Below the pieces are notes generated by a model. That model worked only from the letters and a program-made list of their open reading frames with translations, was not told the DNA's origin and did not search any database. Of a stretch of 64,000 nucleotides of DNA, positions 10,583-22,685 are shown piece after piece. Made by a program: the position numbers and the translations under genes. Source of the stretch: Cladocopium goreaui. Taxonomy: Eukaryota; Sar; Dinophyceae; Suessiales; Symbiodiniaceae. Location of the stretch: the NCBI GenBank assembly GCA_947184155.2, contig CAMXCT020006644.1:312758-376757 (forward strand). Reading direction: 5' to 3'. Every line of letters begins with the position of its first letter. Position 1 is the first letter of the stretch.

Positions 10583-11810
10583 TTTACTATCCCATATATT
10601 CCCATGTAGTTCTTAGTTATATAACTACGTCTTTACCGTCATATATTTAGCTTAAACAGTATCCGGGAATCCTCCAAGCTTTTCCACAGTCTATCACCAT
10701 ACATGGAGATGTTTGTGTCCATCACAGTGGAGAGCTGCAGGCTTACCGCGACGCTGACTCCTCTTGGGCGTATCTGGGCCTGAGTCGGACGTTGCTACCC
10801 CACTTGGGTGTTTTTGAGATGCACCAGTTATTGATAGTTGGGTCATCCAATGATTTGTAGGGTTTCAACATGTTTCAACCGTCCAAGGTGGTGCCGGATT
10901 TCCATCCACAGTATGTACTGAAAACGGAAAACCATAGCAAGCATGGAAGATGTCCCATGTTTTTTCCCTATACCAAGCCAACTGAGAGGTGCCAATTTCC
11001 AAGATTTATGCAATTAATTCCTAAGGACTGGTTGGAGCTCAATAGTAAAGCAGATCTAATTGATGGGATGGCCGGATGGTCTATCTAACATCCTGCCAAA
11101 GGAGCATGAACCATTTCCGCAACTTATTTTTGGCTGTTGTTTCGGTGTTTCCCAACATATCCCAACATCAAAACAACCAGACCCACACTCCAGCCATCGC
11201 CAAGGTATGTGACAGAGAATCCACACCATCCACAAATTGCGAGCTTCGTGAAGGAGCCCTGGGGTTCCAAAGGCTTCCTTTTGAAGCTAGTGGAGGGCAA
11301 GGGCAAGGCCAAGAACGAGCCACGACGCCTGGATCAATAGCCACAAGCTTTGCAGCCCTGCGTTGTTGAAGGATCATGTCTCTGCATGTCCCACTATCAT
11401 GTAATATTTCAGGAGCTTCTAGCTGTGTTTGTGAACCTTTTTGGGCTAGTGACGCTGTGCTCGTACGGGACCTTTGTGCGTGTGCCCCATCCTCACATCA
11501 CCTCTACTGCCAAGGCTATATGTCTTGCATACTGTGCCTTGCTCGCAAAAATGCCGGCACTTCAATTAAGGGATAATAAAACCAACAGACACAGCAGCTG
11601 GGATTCCCAGCAGCTGGACTTCCCAGCAGCGTATTTGATGTCCTGACCCCAAGCGCCCTGGCCATCCGCCTTGTGGCCAAGGGATCTCACGGACGACAGA
11701 AGAGACGAGAACTCAACCTGGGTCTATGTGCCTTGTCCATCTTTGTTCCATCTGGACACCAGAGTTTTGCTCGTTGACCGGCCTACATGACTTCGTTGAT
11801 GCTGGCATAT
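9809..11810. other. intron-like DNA with microsatellites
   Basis: AT-rich runs occupy 10,236-10,320 and 10,548-10,582. Patches at 10,870-11,060 and 11,230-11,340 look more coding. The latter reads FVKEPWGSKGFLLKLVEGKG in one frame, and a GTATGT donor follows GCCAAG at 11,203. I cannot assemble a reliable exon. Confidence 0.35.
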
Positions 11811-11910
11811 CCCATGACGGATCCATGGTGCTGGTATATATGCTAACATTGGGGATATATTGATGGGATCCATGTTACCATATATAGCAGCACCATGGAT
11901 CCGTCATGGG
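11811..11910. mobile_element. MITE-like element, family C
   Basis: The ends CCCATGACGGATCCATGG and CCATGGATCCGTCATGGG are perfect complements. The interior has GTATATATGCTAACATTG and GATGGGATCCATGTTACC, as in the 22.87-kb copy. Confidence 0.85.
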
Positions 11911-11993
11911 TATGCTGGCCATTCAGACTGCTATGGGTTGAGCATTGCGAATCCCATGGGTTTTGGATGGGGCCATGGGGTTCCCATGGCCAG

Positions 11994-12126
11994 GTGACCA
12001 AAAAGAGGACTCTGGCCTCCGCCTTCGAGGAGGAATCTACCAAGGAGGGCTTGGTCCTGAAAAGTGGCAGCAGCTCCTTGCCGACCTGGCAGATGCTGGA
12101 GACTGGAGAGACTGGTGCCTGGGGAG
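11994..12126 (+). CDS. candidate exon, two open frames
   Basis: A GC-rich island runs from GGCCAG|GTG to GGGGAG|GTTG. One frame reads TKKRTLASAFEEESTKEGL, another GGIYQGGLGPEKWQQLLADL. Both are stop-free across the island, so I cannot decide between them. No family recognised. Confidence 0.3.
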
Positions 12127-12772
12127 GTTGAACCTACCAGGGATTTAAGGGTATAATGACATATAATGACTATGGCAAGCCAAAGTAATTTGCACTTTTG
12201 TTGATTTCAAATGTGTGCGAGCTTTCCATTCTTGGAGATGAGATGACAAGAAAGATTGAGCATATGCTTCAAGTGAATGCATGTGTTTTTCTGTGCCAAA
12301 GATAGCCAAAGTCATTTTATAGTTGTTTTTGTTGATGTTGGGGTAAAATACACACATATATAATCATGCGTGGGAGAAATGAAGCAGCTTGTTGATACCC
12401 TTGGCTGCTGACACTCCTGTCTACCCTGGTGGCGCGGCTATTTTCACTCGCCCTTAGCTCAGCTGAACTCTTCGAGAAGGCGATGGAGAGAGATATAATT
12501 ATATATATATATCTCTCTCTCTCTCTACGGTTTTGCTCTAGATTGAAACCACCAAAATCGACCGCTGTGCGTTCAGGTTACCTTTGTTGCGCCAAGTTCA
12601 AAGATCGGCCCACGGAATTTGGCAGCGACTACACCTGGTTGTGCCTTGATACTGCTGTCAGAGGGGTGGTAGTCGGTCGGAAGGTGCCAAAAGGCGGAGC
12701 TGGAAAGAAATTCGATGGGTGGTAAGTGAATGAATTCTGGTGGGTACTGGTAGGTTTTTGCTTCTTAAATAT
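12127..12772. other. intron-like DNA with a possible exon
   Basis: The stretch at 12,560-12,720 is open on the plus strand and contains RPTEFGSDYTWLCLDTAVRG. Its borders are unclear. The rest is AT-rich, with an AT/CT microsatellite at 12,493-12,528. Confidence 0.3.
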
Positions 12773-12874
12773 CTGGTTGGTGGTTTGGAACATGTTTTAT
12801 TTTCCATAATATATGGGATGTCATCCTTCCCATTGACTTTCATATTTTTCAAGATGGTTGAAACCACCAACCAG
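12773..12874. mobile_element. MITE-like element, family D
   Basis: The left end CTGGTTGGTGGTTTGGAACA pairs with the right end GTTGAAACCACCAACCAG. The interior ATATATGGGATGTCATCCTT is shared with the copy at 36.55 kb. Confidence 0.85.
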
Positions 12875-13580
12875 ATATGTTTGTATTTTTTTGAACCCCC
12901 CAGTGAAGAAACCTTGGGATGCATAGCAAAATGTCCAGGATCCCCCTTCCTGGAGTATCAAGCCTGGGGCTGGTTACACTTCCCTTGGGCTCCTAGTCGA
13001 TTGATGAGGATAGCAGCCCTGGGTGAGAACAGAGTTTGTGCTTTGGGTTTTGTGACCGCTAGAGGTCCCAAGTGCGCCTATAAACTTGCCTGAAACCTGA
13101 AACCATCCAAAAATGGGATTAAAGTTGTGTTTACGATTGGTGTTGGCATGTGTTGGCCGGGTTTGGCCAGGTTTTTTGCTCTCATTCTTTCCTTTTTCTT
13201 TAATCTTGACACCTGCTCATGTTCCAATATTATTTTCATCTATCTTTGAAACATATTATTTGATATCGAATCTGATCCAATATTTGGCCCGATACTCTCC
13301 GGCAATTTAAGAGTGTGCTATTGAACATTGCCATTTATATGCCGTTGATTTACCCACATGAAAACACGGTGATTGTCCATAGTTATGTAAACGTTTACCA
13401 GGCAATCACCCTGGTGGAATTTCAATTTCTCAACCCCCCCAAGGTACAGTGTGCACAGCAGCCACCTGGCGGCCTGTGTCGTGGTTGAAGCATTGCCCGA
13501 CGCCAAGCAGGACGGGGAGGTTTCCACGGTTTTTTTTGATGACCTCACTGTGACCAGAGTTGATTCAATTACATTGAAAT
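12875..13580. other. intron-like DNA with a possible 3' exon
   Basis: The sequence at 13,000-13,093 reads LMRIAALGENRVCALGFVTA before a TGA and may be a terminal exon. Evidence is only composition and openness. Nothing else seen. Confidence 0.3.
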
Positions 13581-13730
13581 TTAAGGTGGTGCCCCATACT
13601 TAGCTAAGTTGGTGCATTTAACTCTAATAACTTCTATATTTATTGTAGATATATCGAACCAGTTAATGATACTGATACTTAATGCTGGTTATAAATAAAC
13701 CAGTTTTTAACGGGTGGGCACCACATTGTA
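13581..13730. mobile_element. MITE-like element, family E, likely non-autonomous relative of the 9.8-kb transposon
   Basis: It begins TTAAGGTGGTGCCCCATAC and ends GGGTGGGCACCACATTGTA. The 13-bp right terminus GCACCACATTGTA is identical to the right end of the large element at 32,903-32,915. The left GGTGGTGCC matches its left end. The interior is AT-rich, with CCAGTTAATGATACT-like half palindromes and no ORF. Mobilisation in trans by the large element's transposase is an inference from the shared ends. Confidence 0.75.
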
Positions 13731-15603
13731 CCATAAATCATCATTATGAATCTGGATGAACAAAAATAATGACCTCATTGTGAGGTTACTGGAATGATGA
13801 TTAGGGTTCGGGGAATCATCCCCAAATTGCGGCAAGTTCGGCCATTGTCCAGCCAGAATTCATGTCCACTTGACACATTTGAGTAGCATCAAGACTTTAC
13901 GCGCTTTAGGGAATAGAGTTCTGCCGGATGTTTCCGGATGGTGCGAACTTCTGCATACATGGCCTCTTTATCTGCACATCGTTTCGATGTCCAGCCTGCA
14001 GGAGGAGCCCTGGTGGAAGGCCTTCTTACGGAAATATCAAAAACACATTCAGCTGTTTCTCATCCTCCTTGGAGTGTTGGCTGCTTGACCTGGGCACTGG
14101 GTGCTTGGAGTGGTTCTTGAATGTGGTTGATTTAACGCGCCTGGTTTCCCAATCCATAACTTTGGGAATCTATAGGGAAAATGTGTTTTTGTTTTGTGGG
14201 GGGGTCCTTATGTCTAAATTTGGCCTATCATGGCCTATCCAATAGGAACACCATGCTCCAGATCCCCAGTTTTGGGGGTTCCACATTCAATTTGGGAGGT
14301 GTACATGTTGGTGAAGAGTGCTTGGGGTGAGGTTGATTATTTTGAAGTGGTTCATGTGTTGTTCTTTTTCTAAACTACCCAGCTGAAAATTGAGCGCGTT
14401 GCACGTTTGGTGTCTAGGATTGATTCACCATTTAAACATCTCATGCGCGACCCAAGCTTCTAGATTCTGCGGGGGTCCTAGCATCAATCAATACTGGAAG
14501 AATCGGTTTGCAAAGAACATTGTGCCTTTTAGTAGCTATGTTTCTTTGGGTTCCTTCCCAAAAAAAGGGTCGCTTGAGTGGCTCTACCAGCCACCTGGCC
14601 CTACCTTGGACCTTGCCTTTGTTCAGTGATGCGATCAGGTTGTCGTTTCAATCATATTGGCGATCTCTCAGCCTTCTCCGGCAGCCAAGATGCAGTTCAG
14701 CGGGCAGATGGATGGAAAAAAACTTCAAGGATGGATCAGCATATGCCCATCATTTGGTGAAAGTGGGGGTTTCGAGCTACAGCAACCCCAAAAAAGATAG
14801 ACAAGTAAAATCCCAGCTGAAGAGTGGCACATCATTTTTTTGAATATAAGATGATCTAACACTGTCAACGTCATAGCTGCAAACAAAAACGACATTCATT
14901 CTACAGCAATGTGGGATCCACAATGACAAACAGGCGATGGTTTATTGCAAAGACCATGCATTATCCCATAGGAATAGCCTCCCCCAAAAGACAAACGACA
15001 TTCATTACCACTTGCCCACATTCCTAGACATAATTTTAAATAATTGCATAACGTATATGGTTGATCCCACATGAAAATAGTGGTATATATATACATATAT
15101 ATATATATGTACATACATACATCATGGGCCTGGCATACGCCAGGTGAAAAATGCCTAAAAAACTTGGGACGTTGAGCGCCAATCTTCCAGACAAACCCGA
15201 CGATATATCCCATAGTAATAGGGACCATGATGGGTCAAAAATCTCCAACCAGCCACGGCGTCACGGACAGCCGCCGTGCACCGAGCAGGCACGGGATGAC
15301 CCGCTGCAGATTATCGTTCCGCACCTTTCTGCAAGATGTCCTCCGCTGACCTCAAAATGAATAGATCCACCGGTGATTTCGTGAATCTATGCGGTTGGCG
15401 GGGATGATTTCCTTTTCATCAGCCAGACTTTTCATGTGTTTCATACTTTTCATATCATTTAGTTGTCTTTTTTTCCGTTTACAAGCAGGCAAGGCCAATC
15501 GAATCAATCATATACAATAATAACAACATGTTACAATCATTTGGTCACTCCCTTTGGTCACCGGTTTGCGGAAGGGTCCCCAGGGCCCCCTGCTCGGGGA
15601 TAG
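13731..15603. other. intron-like DNA
   Basis: Several plus-strand open patches (13,870-14,240, 14,500-14,840) have moderate GC but overlapping frames and no clear borders. An AT run lies at 15,083-15,107, and a GC-rich patch at 15,240-15,355. No exon is called. Confidence 0.35.
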
Positions 15604-15700
15604 GTATGACTGCAACCACCAGCCGGAACGCATGTGGTCCAACACCAAAACGAAGCTTGGCCGTGAACCCCCTGTTTTCAAACATGGCAAGGATCCCAAG
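15604..15700 (+). CDS. candidate exon with degenerate DC...W motif
   Basis: The acceptor AG|GTATGACTGC is the same string that opens the better motif exon at 33,885. The frame reads YDCNHQPERMWSNTKTKLG, giving Tyr-Asp-Cys, then Trp-Ser and Lys at roughly the spacing seen in the exons at 19.3, 22.3 and 33.9 kb, but without the CC pair. A possible GC donor follows CCCAAG. It is probably a divergent unit of the same repeat protein. Confidence 0.35.
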
Positions 15701-15792
15701 GCGATTACTCTTGATCCATTACACAAGTGGGGATGGATCAACAATGATCAACACCTTACACAAGTGGGGATGGATCAACAATGATCAACACC

Positions 15793-15900
15793 TACCCTTT
15801 GGTCAACAAACATAACTATGGAAAATCACCATGCTATTAATGGGTAAATCCACTATTTCTATGGCCATTTTCAATAGCTATGTTAAATTACCAGAGGGTA
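15793..15900. mobile_element. MITE-like element, family A
   Basis: The left end TACCCTTTGGTCAACAAACA and the right end TGTTAAATTACCAGAGGGTA pair. The interior ATGGAAAATCACCATGCTAT matches the family. Just upstream, a 34-bp unit containing CACAAGTGGGGATGGATCAA is duplicated in tandem (15,721-15,790). Confidence 0.8.
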
Positions 15901-16986
15901 CCATATTTGGGGAATAAACATCCATTGGCCGGTACCTAGCTGACTAGGTACCCAAGGTCGGAGGGTTTTGACTCATAGCCAAGTGTGAATGTATTTATGC
16001 CGGTTTGATGCCTTACAGCTTTCTTGGATCAATGGGGAGCAACCGTTCCGAAGAGCGAGCTGAAATGGATGCACATGTTTCCGAATGTTACCATAGTGGA
16101 TGCATTCCACTTTGCACCTGATTTGGCTAGACAATTGTGGCCAGTTCGTCAATTTCGTCATGTTGCGCATGTTTGATTCAGACCCACTAGCAGGTTTCAA
16201 AACGAGTGCATCCATGAAACCAAAAAAAAAGACCACAAGGCCATCAGGTTTCTGGTAGTGACAGTGTTTGATCCTTCTTGGAATCCCAAGTTGGAAAGTG
16301 GGCAGAACATGTCAGAACGGGTCACACGCCGAACTTGTGCGATCAAACCTGGCAGAGTCATTCGAGTGGATACCAATTGGATACCCTCCCTCAAAACAAT
16401 CCGTATACCGATGATGCCCCAAAATTCCTTACACCTTGAATGCCAAACAGTGTTGGAAGATGATTTTCCTCTTCCACGTTCGATGTCGAGCCCATCAATA
16501 GAGACAGGGCCATAACATGCTATAACCAAGACATCTGGAATTCCAGTGGTTGAAGGGGTTGGGTCAAAATTGGGCACCCGAACAGTTACTACGCATCTTT
16601 TTCCTATATTGATTTGTTGAAAACATGGCCAAGATAATTTTATTAGTCTCCCATCTCGCAACATTTAAGTGCGACTTGTGGACTTTCATGACGTTCTTCA
16701 TTGGGTGTACCACACTTAAAAAATCCTTCAAATTCCAGGGGGGAGTCCATTCCCCCCGTGCCATCAGGGCTTGGTGTTGCAAGCACCACACTCTGGGGTG
16801 CCCAACCACGGAAGCTCCGGCCCGCGCCCCTGTCGGGGGAGTGCCTAGGTGAAATACCACCGCTCCGGTGGATGGTGGGTCAACGGTGGGATTTCTGCTG
16901 AAAAAAAAGGGGGATATGCGGTTGAAGTACCCAGCTTTAAGGCAACACAAACATCCCACCAAACAAACAACCGCGCTTGCGGTTCT
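15901..16986. other. intron-like DNA
   Basis: No exon called. The minus-strand frame at 16,197-16,664 is open for 155 codons, but its composition and codon use are not distinctive and it has no recognisable domain. Confidence 0.35.
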
Positions 16987-18035
16987 TCATTCCCCACCTG
17001 CCAGGTGAGGGTTGTTAGATTTTATGTCAGTTGCTTCCTCCTCGTCCTCCTCGTCCTCCTCCTCCTCCTCGTCCTCCTCCTCCTCCTCGTCCTCCTCTCC
17101 TCCTCTCCTCCTCTCCTCTCCTCTCCTCTCCTCGTCTCCTCTCCTCTCCGCCTCCTCCTGCTCAACCGCGACCCTCGACGCACAGTGTTCTCTGTCGGAC
17201 GTCAACCACGACCATCCATTCCAGTGTTCCCTGCCGGACCTCAACCATCTCCGCCCAGTGTTCCCTGTCGGACCTCAACCACGACCATCCACGCTCAGTG
17301 TTCCCTGCCGGACCTCAACCACGACCATCCACGCCCAGTGTTCCCTGCCGGACCTCAACCGCGAGTATCCACGCCAAGTGTTCCCTGCCGGACCTCATGT
17401 AGGAAGATATGGGACAAAGAATGTGCAGAAGGAAGTTAGAAAGAATGTCAGAAAGAATGTCAGAAGATATGCCAGAAGATATGCCAGATAGAATGCCAAA
17501 TAGAATGCCAGATAGAATGCCAGAAGATATGTCAGAATATATGCCAGAAGATATGCCAGATAGAATGCCAGATAATATGCCAGAAGATATGCCAGATAGA
17601 ATGCCAGAAGATTTGCCAGATAGAATGCCAGAAAATATGCCAGAAGATATGCCAGATAGATATGTCAGAAGATATGCCAGAAGATATGCCAGAAGATATG
17701 CCAGAAGATATGCCAGAAGATATGTCAGATAGAATGCCAGAAGATATGTCAGAATATATGCCAGAAGATATGCCAGATAGAATGCCAGAAGATATGTCAG
17801 ATAGAGTGCCAGAAGATATGCCAGATAGAATGCCAGAAGATTTGCCAGATAGAATGCCAGAAGATATGCCAGAAGATATGCCAGATCATATGCCAGAAGA
17901 TATGCCAGATAGAATGCCAAATAGAATGTCAGAAGATATGTCAGATAGAATGCCAGAAGATTTGCCAGTAAGAAAATGTATAAATGTCATGGTGGGGATC
18001 ACACGAAGTAAAGTATCTTTTTGGAATTAACATGT
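16987..18035. repeat. composite minisatellite cassette, copy 1
   Basis: From left to right: a unique end containing CCCCACCTGCCAGGTGAGGG; a TCC/TCG-rich tract (17,034-17,156); about six copies of a roughly 42-bp unit with CAGTGTTCCCTGCCGGACCT (17,163-17,402); then about 500 bp of degenerate 12- and 24-bp units of GATATGCCAGAA and GATAGAATGCCA (17,455-17,970); and a unique end with GTCATGGTGGGGATCACACG. The whole module recurs inverted at 52.57-53.60 kb with the same order of parts. Long frames on both strands are by-products of stop-free repeats. Confidence 0.9.
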
Positions 18036-19330
18036 GCTTGGTGCATCTTGGCGCCGTAGTCATTTCACGATAGAATTTCAGCTTGAGAATCCCAGAGATA
18101 ATTCATTCCATTGGTTTTTGGAGGGCAAAACCTCCTCAAAGCACGACAGTGTTTCTTCTCTCATCACTTCAGTCGATTTCTCAAAGCGTGGCCAGTGATT
18201 GACATTAGGTCTTTCTTATCACTATTCAGCATTCAGCATGTAGCATTCAAATCTCACAACGTAGCATTCAGGATGCTGGAAACTGCGAGAGAAGATCTCA
18301 CAATTATAGCATTCCCTAGGCGTGCGAAGACACGAGAACGTACGTAGTGCAAAGCAACAGGAACCTTATTGGCCCCACCCCGCCCCCACCGCACCCCAGC
18401 CCATGCTCAACCAGGACAGCCAGCTGGATGTGCGACAATGTTCACAAGACATTGGCTATTTTGTTGGCGGACAGTGTTTGCCATTAAGAACGCTTTGGTT
18501 TCGAACTGGTGAATCATTATGAATAATTAGTATACCCAGATGCTCCATGTATGGAATATTTACCTACATTTGGGTGATTTTTAGGGTAAATGTAGGTAAA
18601 TTCCAGCACCATGGAGCATCTGGGATATGTTAGCCTCATTGTATGTTAATGGCATTTGTCATAATTATGAATAACTATCAATGAATGGTGAATAATTAGC
18701 GTTAGCCTCAGTGTATGACATTGAGTAGGGAAAATGATTGTCAACCCTTCTCAGCCGCGTTGCGCAGCTGAGGTGCCTGGGGTACCTGGGACTGCTGGGA
18801 CCATGTTAGCTCCAAAAACCGCGGATGATGATTGCTTCACGGACGTTCTCAATTGGATTCTTGACGGGAAAGGAGTTTGACCGGAGAATTTCTTGTTTTA
18901 ATAATTCATATAAACTCTTCAAGGATCGTAGTTCTTGATGTTTCTTGTTTTAATAATTCTTCAAGGATCGTATAAACTATAGTTATTTCGATATGTTGGT
19001 CCCTAGTGCTTGGATTCTTTGCACAAAAGATACTTGCAAACAAGATCGGGTAGGTCTATATCTGCATATCTATGTTTGGGAAAGATTATGAAACCTCCTG
19101 AGCCAATGTGCAAAATGAAAACGCTTCAACTTCAGTGGTTTTCGGCGAACCATGTGAATTTCTGAACTTGGCAACATGGTTTCACGTGGTAAACCCACTG
19201 CCCACTGATAAACTCCATGTAGCCCCCAAATGGTGAAATTGTGCTGGTTCGCTCTTGGGCCTACCATATTGGCAGAGCAACTGAGGCAACGCGATTGGAC
19301 CATCAGCCTCTTGGCTGGAAACGGCTGCAG
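18036..19330. other. intron-like DNA around one MITE
   Basis: No exon is called except at the right border. The interval contains the family B element at 18,533-18,627 and short repeats of GATCGTATAAAC near 18,920-18,980. Confidence 0.4.
18533..18627. mobile_element. MITE-like element, family B
   Basis: The left end TACCCAGATGCTCCATG and the right end CATGGAGCATCTGGGATA pair. The inner arms TATTTACCTACATT/AATGTAGGTAAAT pair too. It is a sister of the 9.36-kb copy, with a shorter left arm. Confidence 0.85.
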
Positions 19331-19495
19331 GCTGCTGATGTCACTTGGAGATCTTGGGGGAACCAAGGTAAGCAGAACTTCTGCTGCGAGAAGCATGGCA
19401 TCGCGTGCAAGGCTGCTCTGACCACACCAGCCTTCAACTGCAATGAAGACTACCACAGCTGGTTCCTGACCTGCATAGCCAGCATGGGGCTTGTG
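19331..19495 (+). CDS. exon of a Cys/Trp repeat protein
   Basis: Acceptor CTGCAG|GCTG, donor GTATGC after CTTGTG. The 55-codon frame holds the end of one motif (TWRSWGNQGKQNFCC, then HGIAC) and the start of the next (FNCNEDYHSW). The pattern DC..G....W...W....K..W/FCC....GC recurs in exons at 22.34, 22.69 and 33.89 kb on the same strand, which supports one gene coding a tandem-repeat, Cys-rich protein. I recall similar motifs in dinoflagellate proteins of unknown function; that is memory, not a search. Cell location and role are unknown. Confidence 0.55.
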
Positions 19496-19810
19496 GTATG
19501 CCTTGGGCTCGTGAATTTGGCACCAGATATAACACCCCACCAGTGGCCCAAACAGGACCAAACCCCATCCCAAACCCCAAAAGAAACCAAGGACAGCTCT
19601 TTTTTTTGCAGGCAGATGACCAAACTGTCAACGATCACCAATCTCAGACGTGCCGTAGATGGCACATTCGCTCACATGCAAACCGTTTTTGGGATCCATG
19701 ATTCGTCTGAGTGCATCATGGTAAGGGGGATCATCCCAACAATATCAATAACAGCTTAGTCCGAATTTGGGATATTGTTAGCACATTGCTGGCTTATCCC
19801 ACAAATGGGA

Positions 19811-19917
19811 TACCCTAGGGTAAACTAACATAGTGGAAACCCCATGGATTCCTTAGGAAAACAGTCTACAACTAGTGCCAGATTTTCCACGTCCAACTGT
19901 CAGTTTACCCCAGGGTG
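19811..19917. mobile_element. MITE-like element, family A, degraded
   Basis: The left end TACCCTAGGGTAAACTAACA pairs with the right end GTCAGTTTACCCCAGGGTG. The interior has diverged from other family A copies. Confidence 0.6.
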
Positions 19918-20022
19918 TGTGGTGCTTCAGGCCATATTTTGCCGGGATATTTCCTTACATCGCCCAAAGACATAGGTACCTCCAATAAATTGGTTCCTGA
20001 AATGGACATTGAAAAAAATGGA

Positions 20023-20145
20023 TACCCTCTGGTAAACATACAAAAAGCCATGGTATAGATGGCCCATTTATAGATGATTTTCCCAGCTATAAACCTCCAT
20101 TTATGGTTGGGATTTTCCATGGCTATGTTGAATAACCGGATGGTA
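20023..20145. mobile_element. MITE-like element, family A
   Basis: It starts TACCCTCTGGTAAACATACA and ends ATGTTGAATAACCGGATGGTA, with the last bases changed. The left arm is of the CATACAAAAAGC type seen at 45.85 kb, and the right arm of the CCATGGCTATGTT type, so the two ends come from different subgroups. Confidence 0.65.
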
Positions 20146-22339
20146 GTTCATAATGAAACCCCACTGAGCTAATCCCGGGACCACCCGCCATTCCCATTTG
20201 CCTTAGTCGTCCTCAGGACAGAGCGCTGGTCCTATCGGACACTTGGCGGTGGAGGTGAGGCAGACAACGTGGATCTTATAATGCTCCCCCAACATGGTGA
20301 AATGAGCATTTCCAACATATATGATAGATAGATATATATATATATAGGTCTATATCAACTGACTAAGCACTTTAATTGAATTGAACATGTCCAACATATA
20401 TTTCTAACATAGAGTCATAGAGTATAATTACATACAGTATCATGTAATTCTATTAAATCAATTGTATATAACTAACTTTTGAACCCCTAACAATGAATGA
20501 CCCAATAATGTGCTCCGTTTTTTTGGGGGGGGTATGGTGCTGTATTCATCCAAGATCCACTGGACAATACTCGCCTGGAAATGGGAATCCCCAGAACGGC
20601 AGAGACAAAAAGGGAACATTGCTCGAATGGGTCTGGGAGTCGTAAGTAGTAAGTAGTCAAAGTGCGAATCTGTTTTTTTTCCTATTTGTGTGTCACATTG
20701 TGTCTTCTTTCTATTATTCTTTGTCTAAAGTGATTAACATGTGGTTCCTACTGTGTCTTCTTTCGCTCCCAGGGAATTCGGAATCTGAGGAAGAAGCTCT
20801 GGTGTTGCCTCCATCATGAGCGCGGCTGCCCTGCGGGCGGACAGGTGCGGATTGAGCATGATTGAGCTGAACGGTTGGCCCAAGTGATAGAAATGATGGA
20901 CCTGGAGCCTGTTCCAAATTCCAAGATTTTCCACCATATTCCAAATGCATTTTTCTTGGTCCCTTCAGCAATGCCAAGTATACTCCGTCCGAAACCTTGA
21001 TCTTCCAACGTTAGACGGATACAATCGGTTTCCGAGCCACCCGTTGGGGACACCCATCGGAGATGGTTGGCCACAGCAGGTAACCAGGTAGCGGAAAGTG
21101 TGAACTCCACTGTGAAAAGAATGGATTTCATCGTGCTGTGAATGGACCAGAGTCATATTGTAGTAACATTGCACGTAATTTGTCGACAAACGTTTGGGGA
21201 AAAAATGTTGGTATAGTGTTAGTATATGTATTGGTTTTGGAGACTGTGCTTGACTTGTAGGAACATGACTTGACTCGGACCCAAACGTTGGCTTCTCATG
21301 TTTGTTAAGCATGTGGGGAGAAATGAAGGGTGTTGATGCTTCGTGATCAAGAACACCCAAGTTTGTGTCCCAATGAACCCTGACAAAAACCAGTACCAGT
21401 ATTTTACCCCTTTGTTCATCAACTATGGCAAAAGAAAATAGATCCTTTGCAGATGATACCCTGAATTTCCACTTGGTGATTTCGACATTGCCATCTTTGG
21501 TTACCAGAGGGTACCAGCCATTGCTCAAAAATACCTTCTCACAATATGTTTTGAACCCCAAGTCCAAATACGGCCTGGCAAGCTGTTTGGAGCTGCACGC
21601 TGGCCATGGCTGGCCCTTGGTTTCAACATGTTTCGAACACTGCCAGGTTCAAAGCACTTTTGTGTCACGGTTGATCTAGGGGATCAGGATCGGAATCCTG
21701 CGGTAAAGCTGACTAGCCTGGCTTGGTTGGAGGATGTTTGGGGGGGTTCTCTAGGTTGTTAGTGGGTTATGAGCTATTGTTAATTTGAAGGGATTTTCCA
21801 CTGCCCACGTCTCTGTTTTGTCTCTTTGTGTCGAAGATACATTGTTTACCTCCTTGAGATTCCCTCAATGACTCGTACGGTGCCCAGGGGATTTGAAAGA
21901 TTGAAGCTACGACCCTGACTTGTCGTGGGAAAAGTAGCAGCCCACTGGCCGTCCACTTTTTGTCCCTTCATGTTTTACCAACAGCAGTTTCTTCATCAAG
22001 AGGTTCTAAAGTTGTTTTTTGTTCACTTTTTGTTTCTGATCTAGTTTGTTTCATGTCGTTTTGTCTGCTCTTGATAGTGTGTTCTCCAATGTTCTCCACA
22101 TCTTCAAGGAACTTACCTTCAACATGACTTTCAGTGGCCGAGGGTGCCCATTTGTTGCCCAACAGCCACCTGCACGGGTGCCAAAAAGATCTAGGCTTCA
22201 GTTTTATCGAAGTTCACAGGTTTCATTTCCGAATGTTTACCCAGACTTGCCTGAACAGACGGATTGGAGGCAAAGTTGATTTCATGAAAGGACTCTTTTT
22301 GCCATGTGACTGTGAACCAACTTTTTTGATGCCAAAAAG
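20146..22339. other. intron-like DNA
   Basis: No exon is called. A 200-codon minus-strand frame (20,965-21,567) is present, but it crosses a MITE remnant and has no recognisable domain, so I do not call it. AT runs lie near 20,330. A family A remnant lies at 21,457-21,513. Confidence 0.4.
21457..21513. mobile_element. family A remnant
   Basis: The terminal GGTTACCAGAGGGTA at the right and TACCCTGAATTTCCA at the left are only 57 bp apart. It is probably an internally deleted copy. Confidence 0.4.
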
Positions 22340-22436
22340 TGTCCGCCCCTTAAGGACTGCGCCGCAGGCTATGAGGATTCCGACACCTGGGCTCAGGAGA
22401 AGAGGGAGTGGTGTTGCTGCTTGGCGGACCTTTGTG
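22340..22436 (+). CDS. exon of the Cys/Trp repeat protein
   Basis: The frame reads PLKDCAAGYEDSDTWAQEK, then REWCC, a full DC..GY....W...K..WCC unit. The sequence before the proposed acceptor (AAAAAG|TGT) is T-rich. The donor is uncertain (GTCCAA after CTTTGTG, or GTCTAC 28 bp later). Same strand as the units at 19.33 and 22.69 kb. Function unknown. Confidence 0.5.
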
Positions 22437-22685
22437 GTCCAAACATGGCAATGGACAACTGCGAGGTCTACTGATGTCTACTGTGACACGTCATCTTTAA
22501 CTGGACATCAAGACAGGGCTTTTCAAGGGCCAGGTTGGAATACCAATCTTTTTTCATTTCAAAGTTTCAAAGCAACTTCATTTGTTGAACCCTCAGCCGT
22601 GATTCGGTATATTATGACGAAGCAAGGATCTAAGGGAAGGTCGAACCTCACCGGGGGCCCTTCGGGCCCTTCTCCGATGTCCCAG

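Noticed and set aside
17315-17920. Long frames in the minisatellite cassette (MPEDMPDRM and LAYLLAFY repeats)
   Set aside because: Frames are open on both strands and in more than one phase because the 12- and 24-bp units lack stops. The second cassette breaks them differently.
20965-21567. 200-codon minus-strand ORF
   Set aside because: It spans a family A remnant and AT-rich intron-like sequence, with no domain and no splice evidence.
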